Shown here one piece after another: positions 1-6,954 of a DNA stretch of 47,262 nt. The stretch is from Comamonadaceae bacterium. GTDB taxonomy: Bacteria > Pseudomonadota > Gammaproteobacteria > Burkholderiales > Burkholderiaceae_C. How positions within the stretch are numbered: the first letter of the stretch is position 1; each line of letters begins with the position of its first letter. The notes under the pieces are model-generated. The model had not been told where the DNA came from. It was given only the letters and a program-made list of their open reading frames with translations, and did not search any database. Both the position numbers and the translations under genes were made by a program. The stretch covers positions 1 to 47,262 of the forward strand of contig CANJPU010000042.1 of the NCBI GenBank assembly GCA_947476285.1, read 5' to 3'.

Positions 1-82
1 CCCCTTTGACCAGGCGAACCGCCTCCAGCTTGAATTCCAGGGTGTATTTGCCCCGGGCCTGTCCGTCTTTTCTCTTGCTCAT
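1..82 (-). CDS. IS3-family transposase OrfA, N-terminal fragment
   Basis: The 27 visible codons begin MSKRKDGQARGKYTLEFKLE and continue AVRLVKG before leaving the window. The 'KYTLEFKLEAVRLV' pattern is the typical start of the HTH domain (HTH_Tnp_1 type) of IS3-family OrfA proteins, which bind the element ends. A strong ribosome binding site, GGAGAT, lies 5 bases before the ATG at 82. The gene continues beyond position 1, so whether it is intact and whether the frameshifted OrfB follows is not known. Confidence 0.7.
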   Translation of the reverse strand, partial: MSKRKDGQARGKYTLEFKLEAVRLVKG

Positions 83-146
83 CTTCGATCTCCAATTGCT
101 GAATTTTCACATCAGCTATGGAGTACGTTTTTCGGGGGCAAGATCA
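1..146 (-). mobile_element. Left-over end of an IS3-like insertion sequence
   Basis: The minus strand entering from the left edge carries the first codons of an OrfA-type transposase preceded by a ribosome binding site and about 60 bases of non-coding sequence. The outermost bases read TGATCTTGCCCCCGAAAAAC starting at 146, a 5'-TG end as expected for the terminal inverted repeat of an IS3-family element. The opposite end lies outside the window, so neither the partner repeat nor a target duplication can be seen. The exact boundary at 146 is an inference. Confidence 0.5.
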
Positions 147-295
147 GTGTTCCCAACGATGGAAAACCCGCGCCCCGCGCGAGACGTTCCAGTAAAGCAT
201 TTATGAGTTTCAGCTTTTGACCCGCCTCATTCGGTCCTGCTCGGAGGACCGTTGCTTTTGCCAGTCGCCAAGGTTGTCGATCAAGTCGCGGCCAA

Positions 296-718
296 CTAGC
301 CCTTCGCTTTGGCTTTGACCTGCGCCTGGCGCTTGGCCTTGTTCGCCAATATCTGCGCTGCGATTCGCATTGCCTGCGGCGACGGCGTCTTGGAGGGCGG
401 TTTTTGCGGCGTCATAGCAGGCACTCTCTGGTCGATCTGAAGTAATGGGAGCAGCATCCTCCAGACTGGATTCAGTGTCAATTCCATGACTCTGGGCCAA
501 CACGCCTTGGATAGGTTCCGCAGCATCAGCCAGTCCCCGCCCTTGTAGGCGTTCCTGGTGACCTTCGCCTTGCCCTCAAGGGTCGTCGGGCCGGGTGGAC
601 TTGCTCCAGGGCTTCCAGGTGCAGATCGGCACTGCAATGTCGTTCCTGGCGGCATGATGGCGCTGCTACCCTTGTGGGCTAGCAGGGCACATTTGCTTCG
701 ATTGCGGCCCGGCATCAA
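296..718 (-). CDS. Hypothetical protein with a GPTTxEGKAK-type motif (doubtful)
   Basis: A 140-residue minus-strand frame. Its middle reads GPTTLEGKAKVTRNAYKGG, which resembles the 'GPxTxEGKAxxxxNAxKHG'-type segment found in many small uncharacterised proteobacterial proteins that carry a Cys-rich 'HGG' segment just before it. Here the preceding stretch does not show that Cys/His segment cleanly, so the N-terminus may be frameshifted. The C-terminus is Lys/Ala-rich and ends AKAKG. No function can be assigned. An overlapping frame at 210-503 looks like a shadow. Treat it as a possible degraded gene beside the IS end. Confidence 0.35.
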   Translation of the reverse strand: MMPGRNRSKCALLAHKGSSAIMPPGTTLQCRSAPGSPGASPPGPTTLEGKAKVTRNAYKGGDWLMLRNLSKACWPRVMELTLNPVWRMLLPLLQIDQRVPAMTPQKPPSKTPSPQAMRIAAQILANKAKRQAQVKAKAKG

Positions 719-860
719 GCCGAACAGCTAAACCGATATGTCATCACCTTGGTGCAAACCCGGCGACCTCGCTGTCGTCGTCAAGGCCGATCACCAATGC
801 AATCTTGGCCGCATCGTTCATGTTGTGGCGCTGCATGATTCCAAAGGCGATCTGGTATAG
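719..860. other. Gene-free stretch with unidentified coding-like remnant
   Basis: No intact gene lies here. On the minus strand a frame ending at 744 includes NMNDAAKIALVIGLDDDSEV, which looks protein-like but matches nothing I recognise and has no clear start. On the plus strand the frame of the downstream Bug remnant is closed by a TAG at 858-860, so the breakpoint that removed the first two thirds of the receptor gene must lie at about 860. Confidence 0.3.
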
Positions 861-1217
861 CCGAACTTCGTCATGCCGCACGTGCGCGAAGGAAAGCTGC
901 GCGCGCTCGCGGTGACTTCGGCTACGCGCAATGCCGCGATGCCGGACGTGCCGACCATCGCCGAGTCCGGCTATCCGGGCTTTGAATTCACGGGATGGTA
1001 CGGATTGACGGCGCCGGCAAAGACGCCTCCCGCCATCGTCGCGCGGCTCCATGCCGAAACCGTCAAAGTGCTCGCGCAGGCCGAGGTGCGCGCCAAATTC
1101 GCCGATCTCGGCAACGAGGCACTCAGCAGCTCACCCGAAGAGTTCGCTGCCTTCATCAAGTCCGAGGTCCCGCGCTGGGCGAAGGTGATCAAGGACGCGG
1201 GCATCAGGCCAGATTAG
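861..1217 (+). pseudogene. Bug/TctC-type periplasmic receptor, C-terminal third only
   Basis: From the ATG at 873 the frame reads MPHVREGKLRALAVTSATRN, then a 'MPDVPTIAESGYPGFE' segment and an 'AAFIKSEVPRWAKVIKDAGI' ending. These are the hallmark C-terminal blocks of the Bug (TctC-like) solute receptor family, about 320 residues when complete. Only about 115 residues remain. The signal peptide and the first lobe are missing, and an in-frame TAG at 858-860 closes the frame upstream. A protein from this fragment could neither be exported nor bind ligand. The stop codon is one base before the next gene's GTG start. Confidence 0.85.
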
Positions 1218-1218
1218 C

Positions 1219-2253
1219 GTGGGAGAACTCGACGGCAGGGTCGCACTGGTGACTGGCGGTGTAAGCGGCCCCGGGCAGGCATCCACCAAGGCAGAACGAA
1301 TATTCGCCCGGGATGCCCTATATCGGCCGAAGTCCAATACCGAAGCGGGACGACGCATCCTGGCTGGCGCTCCGCCTGAGGTGCGCGGCTATGGAAACTT
1401 CGCACCGTTTCTGAAAGATGTGGCTTACGGAAGGATCAAGGTTCCAGACCCGGATGCCACCTTGCCCGGGCACATCACCGCCTGCGTTGACATGGTGTTT
1501 TCCAGGATGGGCTGCAGGGAACTCAAGCTCGATCTGTTCACGCCGAAGCATCCCGCCACTCTACTGCCTGTCGTCGTTCTGATTCACGGCGGCTGCTGGT
1601 TGGCGGGGACGCGTCAGGAATTGCACCGCCTCGCAATCGATCTCGCGAGCCGAGGCTACGCGGCTGCCTCGATCGACTATCGGCTTGCGGAGGAAGCGCC
1701 GTATCCGGCGGCAGTCGAGGATTGCCGGGCAGCCGTGCAGTGGCTCAAAGACCATGCGGGTACTTACGGCATGGATCCGGAGCGCATCGCGTTGCTGGGC
1801 GCGTCCGCCGGCGGGCATCTGGCGCAGTATGTTGGCTATGCCGCCAACACCCCTGCCGAGGGTCATTCGCGAGGGCCCGGTCCCGACGTGAAGGCAGTGA
1901 TTGCCCTCTACGGCTGGAGCGATTTGACGCATCCCGCCGTCAGGGATTTCTATTGGAATGAAGTGTTCTTCGACAAGAAATACGAAGATGGACCCGCGCT
2001 ATACAGAGAGGCATCACCCGTGACGCATGTTGGCGGGCAATCGCCGCCCACGCTCCTGCTCCACGGCACCATAGACACCATCGTCCCGCCACTGCAGTCG
2101 ATGATGCTGGCGGAAAAGCTGCAAGCCAATGGTGTTCCCTATGTGTATGCACCGTTTCTTGGTCTCTACCACGCCTTCACCATCGACGTGGCCGCGGCTG
2201 CACGGGCGATGTACTTCATCGACCAGTTTCTCGGCGAGTACCTGGGCCATTGA
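1219..2253 (+). CDS. Alpha/beta hydrolase (HSL/BD-FAE-like esterase) with an SDR-like N-terminus
   Basis: This 344-residue protein is a serine esterase of the hormone-sensitive-lipase type from about residue 85 onward. It has the oxyanion-hole motif HGGCW (123-127), the nucleophile elbow GASAGG (Ser196), and likely acid and base Asp286 (HGTID) and His318 (YHAF). No signal peptide is present, so it is cytoplasmic. The first 20 residues, MGELDGRVALVTGGVSGPGQ, are instead the dinucleotide-binding start of a short-chain dehydrogenase (TGGxSGxG) and do not belong to a hydrolase fold. The GTG start at 1219, one base after the Bug remnant, would be a normal start for an SDR in a Bug-SDR operon. I infer a deletion fused an SDR start in frame to a hydrolase gene. 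Substrate unknown. Confidence 0.8.
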   Translation: MGELDGRVALVTGGVSGPGQASTKAERIFARDALYRPKSNTEAGRRILAGAPPEVRGYGNFAPFLKDVAYGRIKVPDPDATLPGHITACVDMVFSRMGCRELKLDLFTPKHPATLLPVVVLIHGGCWLAGTRQELHRLAIDLASRGYAAASIDYRLAEEAPYPAAVEDCRAAVQWLKDHAGTYGMDPERIALLGASAGGHLAQYVGYAANTPAEGHSRGPGPDVKAVIALYGWSDLTHPAVRDFYWNEVFFDKKYEDGPALYREASPVTHVGGQSPPTLLLHGTIDTIVPPLQSMMLAEKLQANGVPYVYAPFLGLYHAFTIDVAAAARAMYFIDQFLGEYLGH

Positions 2254-2270
2254 GCGCGCCATCAATGAAT

Positions 2271-2684
2271 TCAGGTGCGCGCTGCACTGCGTCGTCCCAA
2301 GCCCTCGGCAATGAATGCCAGCACCAAAGAATTGAGTGACACGCCCTCAGTTTTCGCCCTGGCTGTCAGTTGCATGTGCATGGACCGAGGAAGTCGTGCA
2401 AGGACTTTTCCGGATGCCGATGCAGGCGTGAAGTCTTGCGCATTGAACGCTGGCGCAGGGACTTCCTGCCCCATGTCCAGCATAGCGCTGACTGTCGCAA
2501 TGAAGGCCTCTCGTCCATCTGCAATGGCTTCCAGCTCGGTTGCGCCATCTGCCATAACGCCTGGAATGTCGGGCATGGTGAACATGAACCCGCCACCGTC
2601 TGCCGCGTCAATGGGGCTGACAACGTGGCTGTAGACCTCGAAGGGGAAAGCGGGCTTCACTTTGGCGATGGTCTTAACGATCAT
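2271..2684 (-). CDS. hicB: HicB-family antitoxin
   Basis: This 137-residue protein has the HicB architecture. An N-terminal RNase-H-like degenerate domain carries 'DGGGFMFTMPDIPGVMADG' and 'TELEAIADGREAF'. A C-terminal ribbon-helix-helix-like segment (roughly residues 90-130) carries 'KVLARLPRSMHMQLTARAK' and 'SLNSLVLAFIAEGL'. HicB proteins neutralise HicA mRNA interferases and repress their own operon through the C-terminal DNA-binding domain. The ATG at 2684 follows a GGAG ribosome binding site inside the stop-codon region of the partner gene 3 bases upstream. That partner is truncated (see 2688-2807), so this appears to be an orphan antitoxin. It is convergent with the hydrolase gene at 1219. 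Confidence 0.85.
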   Translation of the reverse strand: MIVKTIAKVKPAFPFEVYSHVVSPIDAADGGGFMFTMPDIPGVMADGATELEAIADGREAFIATVSAMLDMGQEVPAPAFNAQDFTPASASGKVLARLPRSMHMQLTARAKTEGVSLNSLVLAFIAEGLGRRSAART

Positions 2685-2687
2685 GAC

Positions 2688-2807
2688 TTACTCCTGAATC
2701 TGGTCGATCAGCGCCACAAAGCGCTTGATGTAAATGGCCTTGATAGGCCGGTGAGCAGGTACGGACAATGGGTCTCTTACTGAAGGATGTGAAAAAACTC
2801 GGCACAG
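2688..2807 (-). pseudogene. C-terminal stub of the HicB partner gene (probable HicA-like toxin)
   Basis: Immediately upstream of hicB, a minus-strand frame ends with a TAA three bases before the hicB ATG. Its last codons read FSHPSVRDPLSVPAHRPIKA and then a helix ending FVALIDQIQE. An 'HP...VTVPxHxxIK' pattern is what one sees in the C-terminal half of HicA toxins, and the toxin gene normally precedes hicB, so I read this as a HicA-like remnant. No start codon or the catalytic 'G-S/T-HH' segment is found. The frame runs back into the end of the neighbouring oxidase gene. The toxin is therefore very probably dead. The family assignment is tentative. Confidence 0.45.
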
Positions 2808-2827
2808 CTGACTCTGACCCAATTTTC

Positions 2828-4012
2828 TTACCGCTGGGAAGTTGGATTTTCCCGCGCGGTGGTGGCCAGCATCAAGCCCGGATGCAGCTGCTGCGCGGAG
2901 TTGACGCCCAGCATTCCCATGTTGCGGATCACCTCGTCGCGCAACAGCGTGATGCCCCGGCGCACGCCCGCCTCACCGCCTATGCTGGCCGCGTAGTTGA
3001 ACGGCCGCCCGACGAAGACGAACTTCGCACCCAAGGCAAGGGCTTTGAGCACGTCCGTGCCACGGCGAAATCCGCTGTCGATCATCACCGGCACTTCGGG
3101 GCAAGCCTGCACGATCCCCGGAAGCACTCGCATCGGCGAGACGGTGCTGTCAAGCTGGCGGCCGCCGTGGTTTGACACGATGATGCCGTCCGCGCCGTGC
3201 TCGATGGCAATGCGCGCGTCTGCGACATCCAGGATCCCCTTGACCACCAGCTTGCCCGGCCACATGTCGCGGACCATGCGGATGTGGTGCCACGCCAGAT
3301 GCGCCCGCTCGGCGAAATGGCGCGTCACATTGGCTGAGAGAACCGGTGCACCACGGCTCGCCTGGCTGTTTTCAAAGTGCGGCATTCCGCGCTGAACGAT
3401 GGTCCTCAGGAAGGTGCCGAGCAGCCAGCGAGGATGCGTCAAACCCTGCCAGGCCAGGCGCGCGTTTGGACGCAGCGGAGAGGAGTAACCCGCGCGCACG
3501 TTGTTCTCGCGGTTGGCCGTGATTGCCACGTCCAGCGTGACGACCAGGACGCCAAATCCAGCCGCCTTGACGCGCTCAATGAGTGGAGCGATCTGCGGGT
3601 CGCTCGCAGGCAAATAGACTTGGAACCATGCTGCGGGATTTGCCTGCACGACCTCTTCAAGCCGGATGAGCGATGCGCTGCTCATGATCATCGGAATGTT
3701 CTCGCGCGCGGCAGCTTCGGTCAGGACGAGATCTCCTCTGTAAGCGGACAAGGCACTCACCCCCATGGGCGCGATGCCGAACGGCGCCGACCAGCGCGTG
3801 CCCAGCAGCATGGTGTCCGCCGAACGCTTGGACGTATCCACCATGACCCGCGTGACGAACTCGTAGTCCTCGAATGCGCGCAGATTGGCCCGCAGGGAGT
3901 GGTTGCGCTCCACACCGCCGGACACGTACGCGAAGATGGGTGCGGGCAAATGCCGGCGCGCGGCTTCCTCGAAATCATCCAAGTTGAGGATGTGTTGCAG
4001 CCCACGTGGCAT
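2828..4012 (-). CDS. FMN-dependent alpha-hydroxy-acid oxidase/dehydrogenase
   Basis: A 394-residue member of the (S)-2-hydroxy-acid oxidase family (lactate, glycolate or mandelate dehydrogenase type), which oxidises a 2-hydroxy acid to the 2-oxo acid with FMN in a TIM barrel. Expected residues are present: Tyr29 (AYVSGG), Tyr133 (FQVYLP), Lys258 (VVKGI), and the catalytic His282 with Arg285 in SNHGGRQLD. No signal peptide is visible. The ATG at 4012 is chosen because AGGAGA lies 7 bases upstream; a longer upstream frame is spurious. It is divergent from the class II aldolase-like gene at 4127, which suggests shared control. The exact substrate, and whether the acceptor is oxygen or the respiratory chain, cannot be read from the sequence. 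Confidence 0.9.
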   Translation of the reverse strand: MPRGLQHILNLDDFEEAARRHLPAPIFAYVSGGVERNHSLRANLRAFEDYEFVTRVMVDTSKRSADTMLLGTRWSAPFGIAPMGVSALSAYRGDLVLTEAAARENIPMIMSSASLIRLEEVVQANPAAWFQVYLPASDPQIAPLIERVKAAGFGVLVVTLDVAITANRENNVRAGYSSPLRPNARLAWQGLTHPRWLLGTFLRTIVQRGMPHFENSQASRGAPVLSANVTRHFAERAHLAWHHIRMVRDMWPGKLVVKGILDVADARIAIEHGADGIIVSNHGGRQLDSTVSPMRVLPGIVQACPEVPVMIDSGFRRGTDVLKALALGAKFVFVGRPFNYAASIGGEAGVRRGITLLRDEVIRNMGMLGVNSAQQLHPGLMLATTARENPTSQR

Positions 4013-4028
4013 GTGATGTCTCCTGTTC

Positions 4029-4038
4029 AACCTAGGTT
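4029..4038. promoter_or_regulatory. Small palindrome in the divergent promoter region
   Basis: AACCTAGGTT is a perfect 10-bp palindrome lying 16 bases upstream of the oxidase start codon, in the 114-bp space between the two divergent genes. Its position fits an operator, but a 10-bp palindrome is short and could be chance. No regulator gene lies beside it. Confidence 0.2.
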
Positions 4039-4126
4039 CAAAGGCGCCGTCGCGGCACCTTGGCGGTATCAAGTACAGTCGCAATGTTACAGGCCGCAAA
4101 CGGGCAGCCAGACAGAAGGAGACGAA

Positions 4127-4933
4127 ATGGACCACAACCCAGCCGGTGCCATCCTGGCCGGAGCGATCGCCTCCGACCGCGCGCCCGATGCCCCCGCCAA
4201 CTGCGCGCCCGAGGAATGGGCGCTGCGTGTGGACCTGGCTGCCTGCTATCGCCTCTTTGCCCACTTCCGGATGACGGACCACATCTTCAACCACATCTCC
4301 GCGCGCGTGCCGGGGCGGCATGACGCCTTCTTGATCAATGCCTACGGGCTGCGCTACGAGGAGATGACCGCCTCCTCCCTGGTGAAGGTGGACTGCGATG
4401 GAAACATCCTGCACGACAGCACCGGCCTGGGCATCAATCCGGGCGGGTTCACGATCCACAGTGCGGTGCACATGGCGCGCCCCGACGTGGTGTGCGTGAT
4501 GCACACGCACACCGCCGACGGCATTGCCGTGGCCTGCCAGGAAGAGGGCCTGCTGCCACTGACCCAGCATGCCATGCGCTTCTACCAGCGCATGGCGGTG
4601 CACGACTACCAAGGTGTGAATTTCACCGATGCGGAACGCACCGCACTGCAGCGCTCCCTGGGTGATCGCAAGGCCATGCTGCTGCGCAATCATGGCCTGT
4701 TGGTGGCGGGGCCGTCGATCCCCGAGGCCTTCGACATCATGTACTACCTGGAGCGAGCCTGCCAGCTCCAGACCCGGATGCAAGCATGCGGCGCAAGGAT
4801 CGTGCATCCGTCGCACGAGGTGGCGGAACAAGTGGCGCGGTCCTTCGAGCGTCCCACCCGCAAGTCGCAGGCCAAAGGCTGGAGCGCTCTGTTGCGCATG
4901 CTCGACCAGCAAGATCCCTCGTACCGCCAGTAG
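4127..4933 (+). CDS. Class II aldolase/adducin family protein
   Basis: A 268-residue cytoplasmic protein of the class II aldolase fold. The metal-binding histidines are seen at His126 and His128 (MHTHT) and His189 (RNHGLLVAG), and 'FNHISARV' at 54-61 is the usual first block. The catalytic acid of fuculose aldolase (the Glu of 'PSSE') is not seen; the corresponding segment reads NPGGFTIH, as in a common uncharacterised proteobacterial subfamily. It may therefore act as a metal-dependent lyase, epimerase or decarboxylase rather than an aldolase. The ATG at 4127 is preceded by GAAGGAGA; the frame is open far upstream but without a sensible start. It is followed after 57 bases by a Bug receptor and is probably cotranscribed with it. 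Confidence 0.85.
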   Translation: MDHNPAGAILAGAIASDRAPDAPANCAPEEWALRVDLAACYRLFAHFRMTDHIFNHISARVPGRHDAFLINAYGLRYEEMTASSLVKVDCDGNILHDSTGLGINPGGFTIHSAVHMARPDVVCVMHTHTADGIAVACQEEGLLPLTQHAMRFYQRMAVHDYQGVNFTDAERTALQRSLGDRKAMLLRNHGLLVAGPSIPEAFDIMYYLERACQLQTRMQACGARIVHPSHEVAEQVARSFERPTRKSQAKGWSALLRMLDQQDPSYRQ

Positions 4934-4990
4934 CGTTATCCTCCGACGCGTGCGTCGCCCACAGTCAACCCACAGAGACAAGGAAGAACC

Positions 4991-5965
4991 ATGCAAATTC
5001 AGCGTCGCATTCTGTTGAAATCGGGACTCGCCGCAGCAGCGGCCGCGGCAGGCCTGGGTCCGACTGCGGTCGGCGCGCAGCAAGCCCCCGTGCGATTTGT
5101 TGTGCCGTATCCGCCGGGCGGCTCCGCCGACGTGGCGGGGCGCTTGTTCGCGCAAAAGATGTCGGACGTGCTGGGCCGCCAAGTCGTGGTCGATAACCGC
5201 CCCGGGGGTGGGACGGTGATCGCCTCCGAGTTCGTGGCGCGCTCCGCGCCCGACGGCCTGACCATCATGCAGATCAATCCCTCGCACTTGATTGTCGAGG
5301 CGGCGATGAAGAACCTGAGCTTCAACCTGATGAGGGATTTCGTCCCGGTCTCGCTGATCGCCTCAACGCCGATGCTGTTGGTGGTCAATCCTTCGCTGCC
5401 CGTGCAGAACGTGCGCGAGCTGGTGGCGCTGGCCAAGTCAAAGCCGGGTCAGCTCAACTACGCGTCGGGTGGCATCGGCGGCATCACCCACCTGACCACA
5501 GAACTCTTCAAGCGCCGCGCCGGCATCGACATGGTCCACGTCACCTACAAGGGCGTCGCCTCGACCGTGCAGGCGGTGGTCAGTGGTGACACGCCCCTGG
5601 CCATCAACGACCTGCCGACCTATCTTCCGCTGGTCAAGGCCGGCAAGGTGCGCGCCCTGGCGGTACTCAGTGACAAACGCACGCCCGATGCGCCCGACCT
5701 TCCCACCATGGCCGAGGCCGGTGTTCCAGGTGTGGTGAGCGAGGTCTGGTATGGGCTGCTCGCGCCCAAGGGCACACCGCGCGATCTGCTTGCCCGCCTC
5801 AACGCTGCGGCGTCGGCCGCAGCCGGGGATGCCGGCACCCGAGAACGCGCTCGCACTGCCGGCCTCGCCCTGACCGCCTCCACCCCTGAGCAATTTGGCA
5901 CCTTCCTGGCCGCTGAGATCGATAAGTGGTCGCAGCTCGTGAAGGACGTCGACCTGAAGCTTTGA
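4991..5965 (+). CDS. Bug/TctC-type periplasmic tricarboxylate-family receptor
   Basis: A 324-residue exported receptor. Residues 1-30 are a signal peptide (MQIQRRILLKSG, an Ala-rich core, GAQQAPV after the cut). The family blocks are present: 'VVPYPPGGSADVAGR', 'VVVDNRPGGGTVIAS', 'AKSKPGQLNYAS' and 'TYKGVASTVQAVVSGD'. Members bind carboxylates or small aromatic acids in the periplasm and either serve TctAB transporters or signal. No tctA or tctB lies in the window. A good AGGAAGAACC site precedes the ATG. Position after the aldolase-like and opposite the hydroxy-acid oxidase suggests a hydroxy- or oxo-acid ligand (inference). Confidence 0.9.
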   Translation: MQIQRRILLKSGLAAAAAAAGLGPTAVGAQQAPVRFVVPYPPGGSADVAGRLFAQKMSDVLGRQVVVDNRPGGGTVIASEFVARSAPDGLTIMQINPSHLIVEAAMKNLSFNLMRDFVPVSLIASTPMLLVVNPSLPVQNVRELVALAKSKPGQLNYASGGIGGITHLTTELFKRRAGIDMVHVTYKGVASTVQAVVSGDTPLAINDLPTYLPLVKAGKVRALAVLSDKRTPDAPDLPTMAEAGVPGVVSEVWYGLLAPKGTPRDLLARLNAAASAAAGDAGTRERARTAGLALTASTPEQFGTFLAAEIDKWSQLVKDVDLKL

Positions 5966-6076
5966 AGCTGCGGTGCTGACGTGAGTACAGACGGTCCGGC
6001 GTACTGAGATAGCGGACCACGGGGCCAAACAGGAGGGCATGGCAGTCCGTGCTGCTGAGCGGCAGCGCGAAATGAG

Positions 6077-6094
6077 GGCGGCGTGTGGGCCGCC
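6077..6094. terminator. GC-rich hairpin between convergent genes
   Basis: GGCGGC-gtgtgg-GCCGCC forms a 6-bp perfect stem in the 177-bp gap between the convergent Bug receptor and crotonase genes. There is no T run on either side, so a role as an intrinsic terminator is uncertain. Nothing else stands out in the gap. Confidence 0.2.
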
Positions 6095-6142
6095 AAGGGC
6101 CAGTGCCTGCTTGCAAGGGTTCAGGCTCCAAACGATCCGCAT

Positions 6143-6901
6143 CTACGTTTTGCGCGCGCCGCGCGCGGCAGAGAATGCGGCGTAGTTTTCAAGTGCCTCT
6201 GGCCGCTGGTAACCCTCCAGGGCCAATTGCGCCTCCCACTTGAGTGCTTCGTTCAGCGGAAGATGAAGCCCTTCGTACACGAGTCGCTTCGTTTGTGCGA
6301 CTGGCCATGGGTCGTACTCAGCGATGTGCGCCGCCCATTCCATGGCGCGATCGTCTACCTGGTCGTCGTCCACGACTGCATTCGCCAAGCCCATCGCAAG
6401 CGCTTCGTCTGCGCTGATGTACCGTGATAGCAGCATGAGCTCAAGCGCTTTGCTGACCCCAATCAGCCGTGGCAACATTTGGCTCACGCCAGCCCCCTGC
6501 AGTACGGCACGCTTCAGCCCGGATGGACCGATGATTGCACTGCGCCCAAGAACTCTGAGGTCACAGGCCAGGGCCAAACCAAAGCCGCCGCCCACTGCGT
6601 GGCCGCGAATAGCAGCGATGAAGGGTTTATAAAGTCCCCATGGCTTGGGGAGCACCGCTGGGCCCACTCCGCCCGGACCAAAAGCTTTGTCCTTGAGATA
6701 GTTGTCAATGCTGCCGCCAGTGCAAAAGGTGGCATTTGCGCCGCGCACGACTGCGACCCTGATGGCGTCATTGCGTTCCACCTCATCGTATGCCGCCTTC
6801 AAGCTGTCCCTCATCGGTGTATCGACGGCATTCTTGGTAGCGGGATCATCCAGGGTGATCACGGCAACCGAAGAGTGGACCTCAAAATTTACGGTACCCA
6901 T
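6143..6901 (-). CDS. Crotonase-fold (enoyl-CoA hydratase family) protein without canonical catalytic glutamates
   Basis: A 252-residue crotonase-superfamily protein. The CoA/oxyanion-hole segment 'VAVVRGANATFCTGG' (residues 49-63) and 'AAIRGHAVGGGFGLALACDL' (96-115) are intact. Aligned without gaps to mammalian mitochondrial hydratase, the two catalytic Glu positions (E144 and E164) are Gly108 (GGGFG) and Gly128 (GPSGLKR). It is therefore unlikely to hydrate enoyl-CoA and may catalyse another crotonase reaction such as isomerisation, decarboxylation or thioester hydrolysis. The ATG at 6901 has GGAG 7 bases upstream. It is the last gene of the minus-strand operon with the tandem CoA-transferase (53-base gap) and the ABC importer. 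The crotonase at 23506 shares the same substitutions. Confidence 0.9.
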   Translation of the reverse strand: MGTVNFEVHSSVAVITLDDPATKNAVDTPMRDSLKAAYDEVERNDAIRVAVVRGANATFCTGGSIDNYLKDKAFGPGGVGPAVLPKPWGLYKPFIAAIRGHAVGGGFGLALACDLRVLGRSAIIGPSGLKRAVLQGAGVSQMLPRLIGVSKALELMLLSRYISADEALAMGLANAVVDDDQVDDRAMEWAAHIAEYDPWPVAQTKRLVYEGLHLPLNEALKWEAQLALEGYQRPEALENYAAFSAARGARKT

Positions 6902-6954
6902 CGATTCTCCAATCTGAAAGCGTCGAACAATTCACCTCAGGCTCAAGTCTCAAA

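Noticed and set aside
6..206. Plus-strand 66-residue frame at the left edge
   Set aside because: It runs antisense to the OrfA start and IS end, has no ribosome binding site and no protein-like pattern.
2828..5287. A single 819-residue minus-strand frame spanning the oxidase and the region opposite the class II aldolase-like gene
   Set aside because: Only the last 394 residues are protein-like (oxidase). The upstream half is antisense to the aldolase-like and Bug genes, and a good ribosome binding site marks the true start at 4012.
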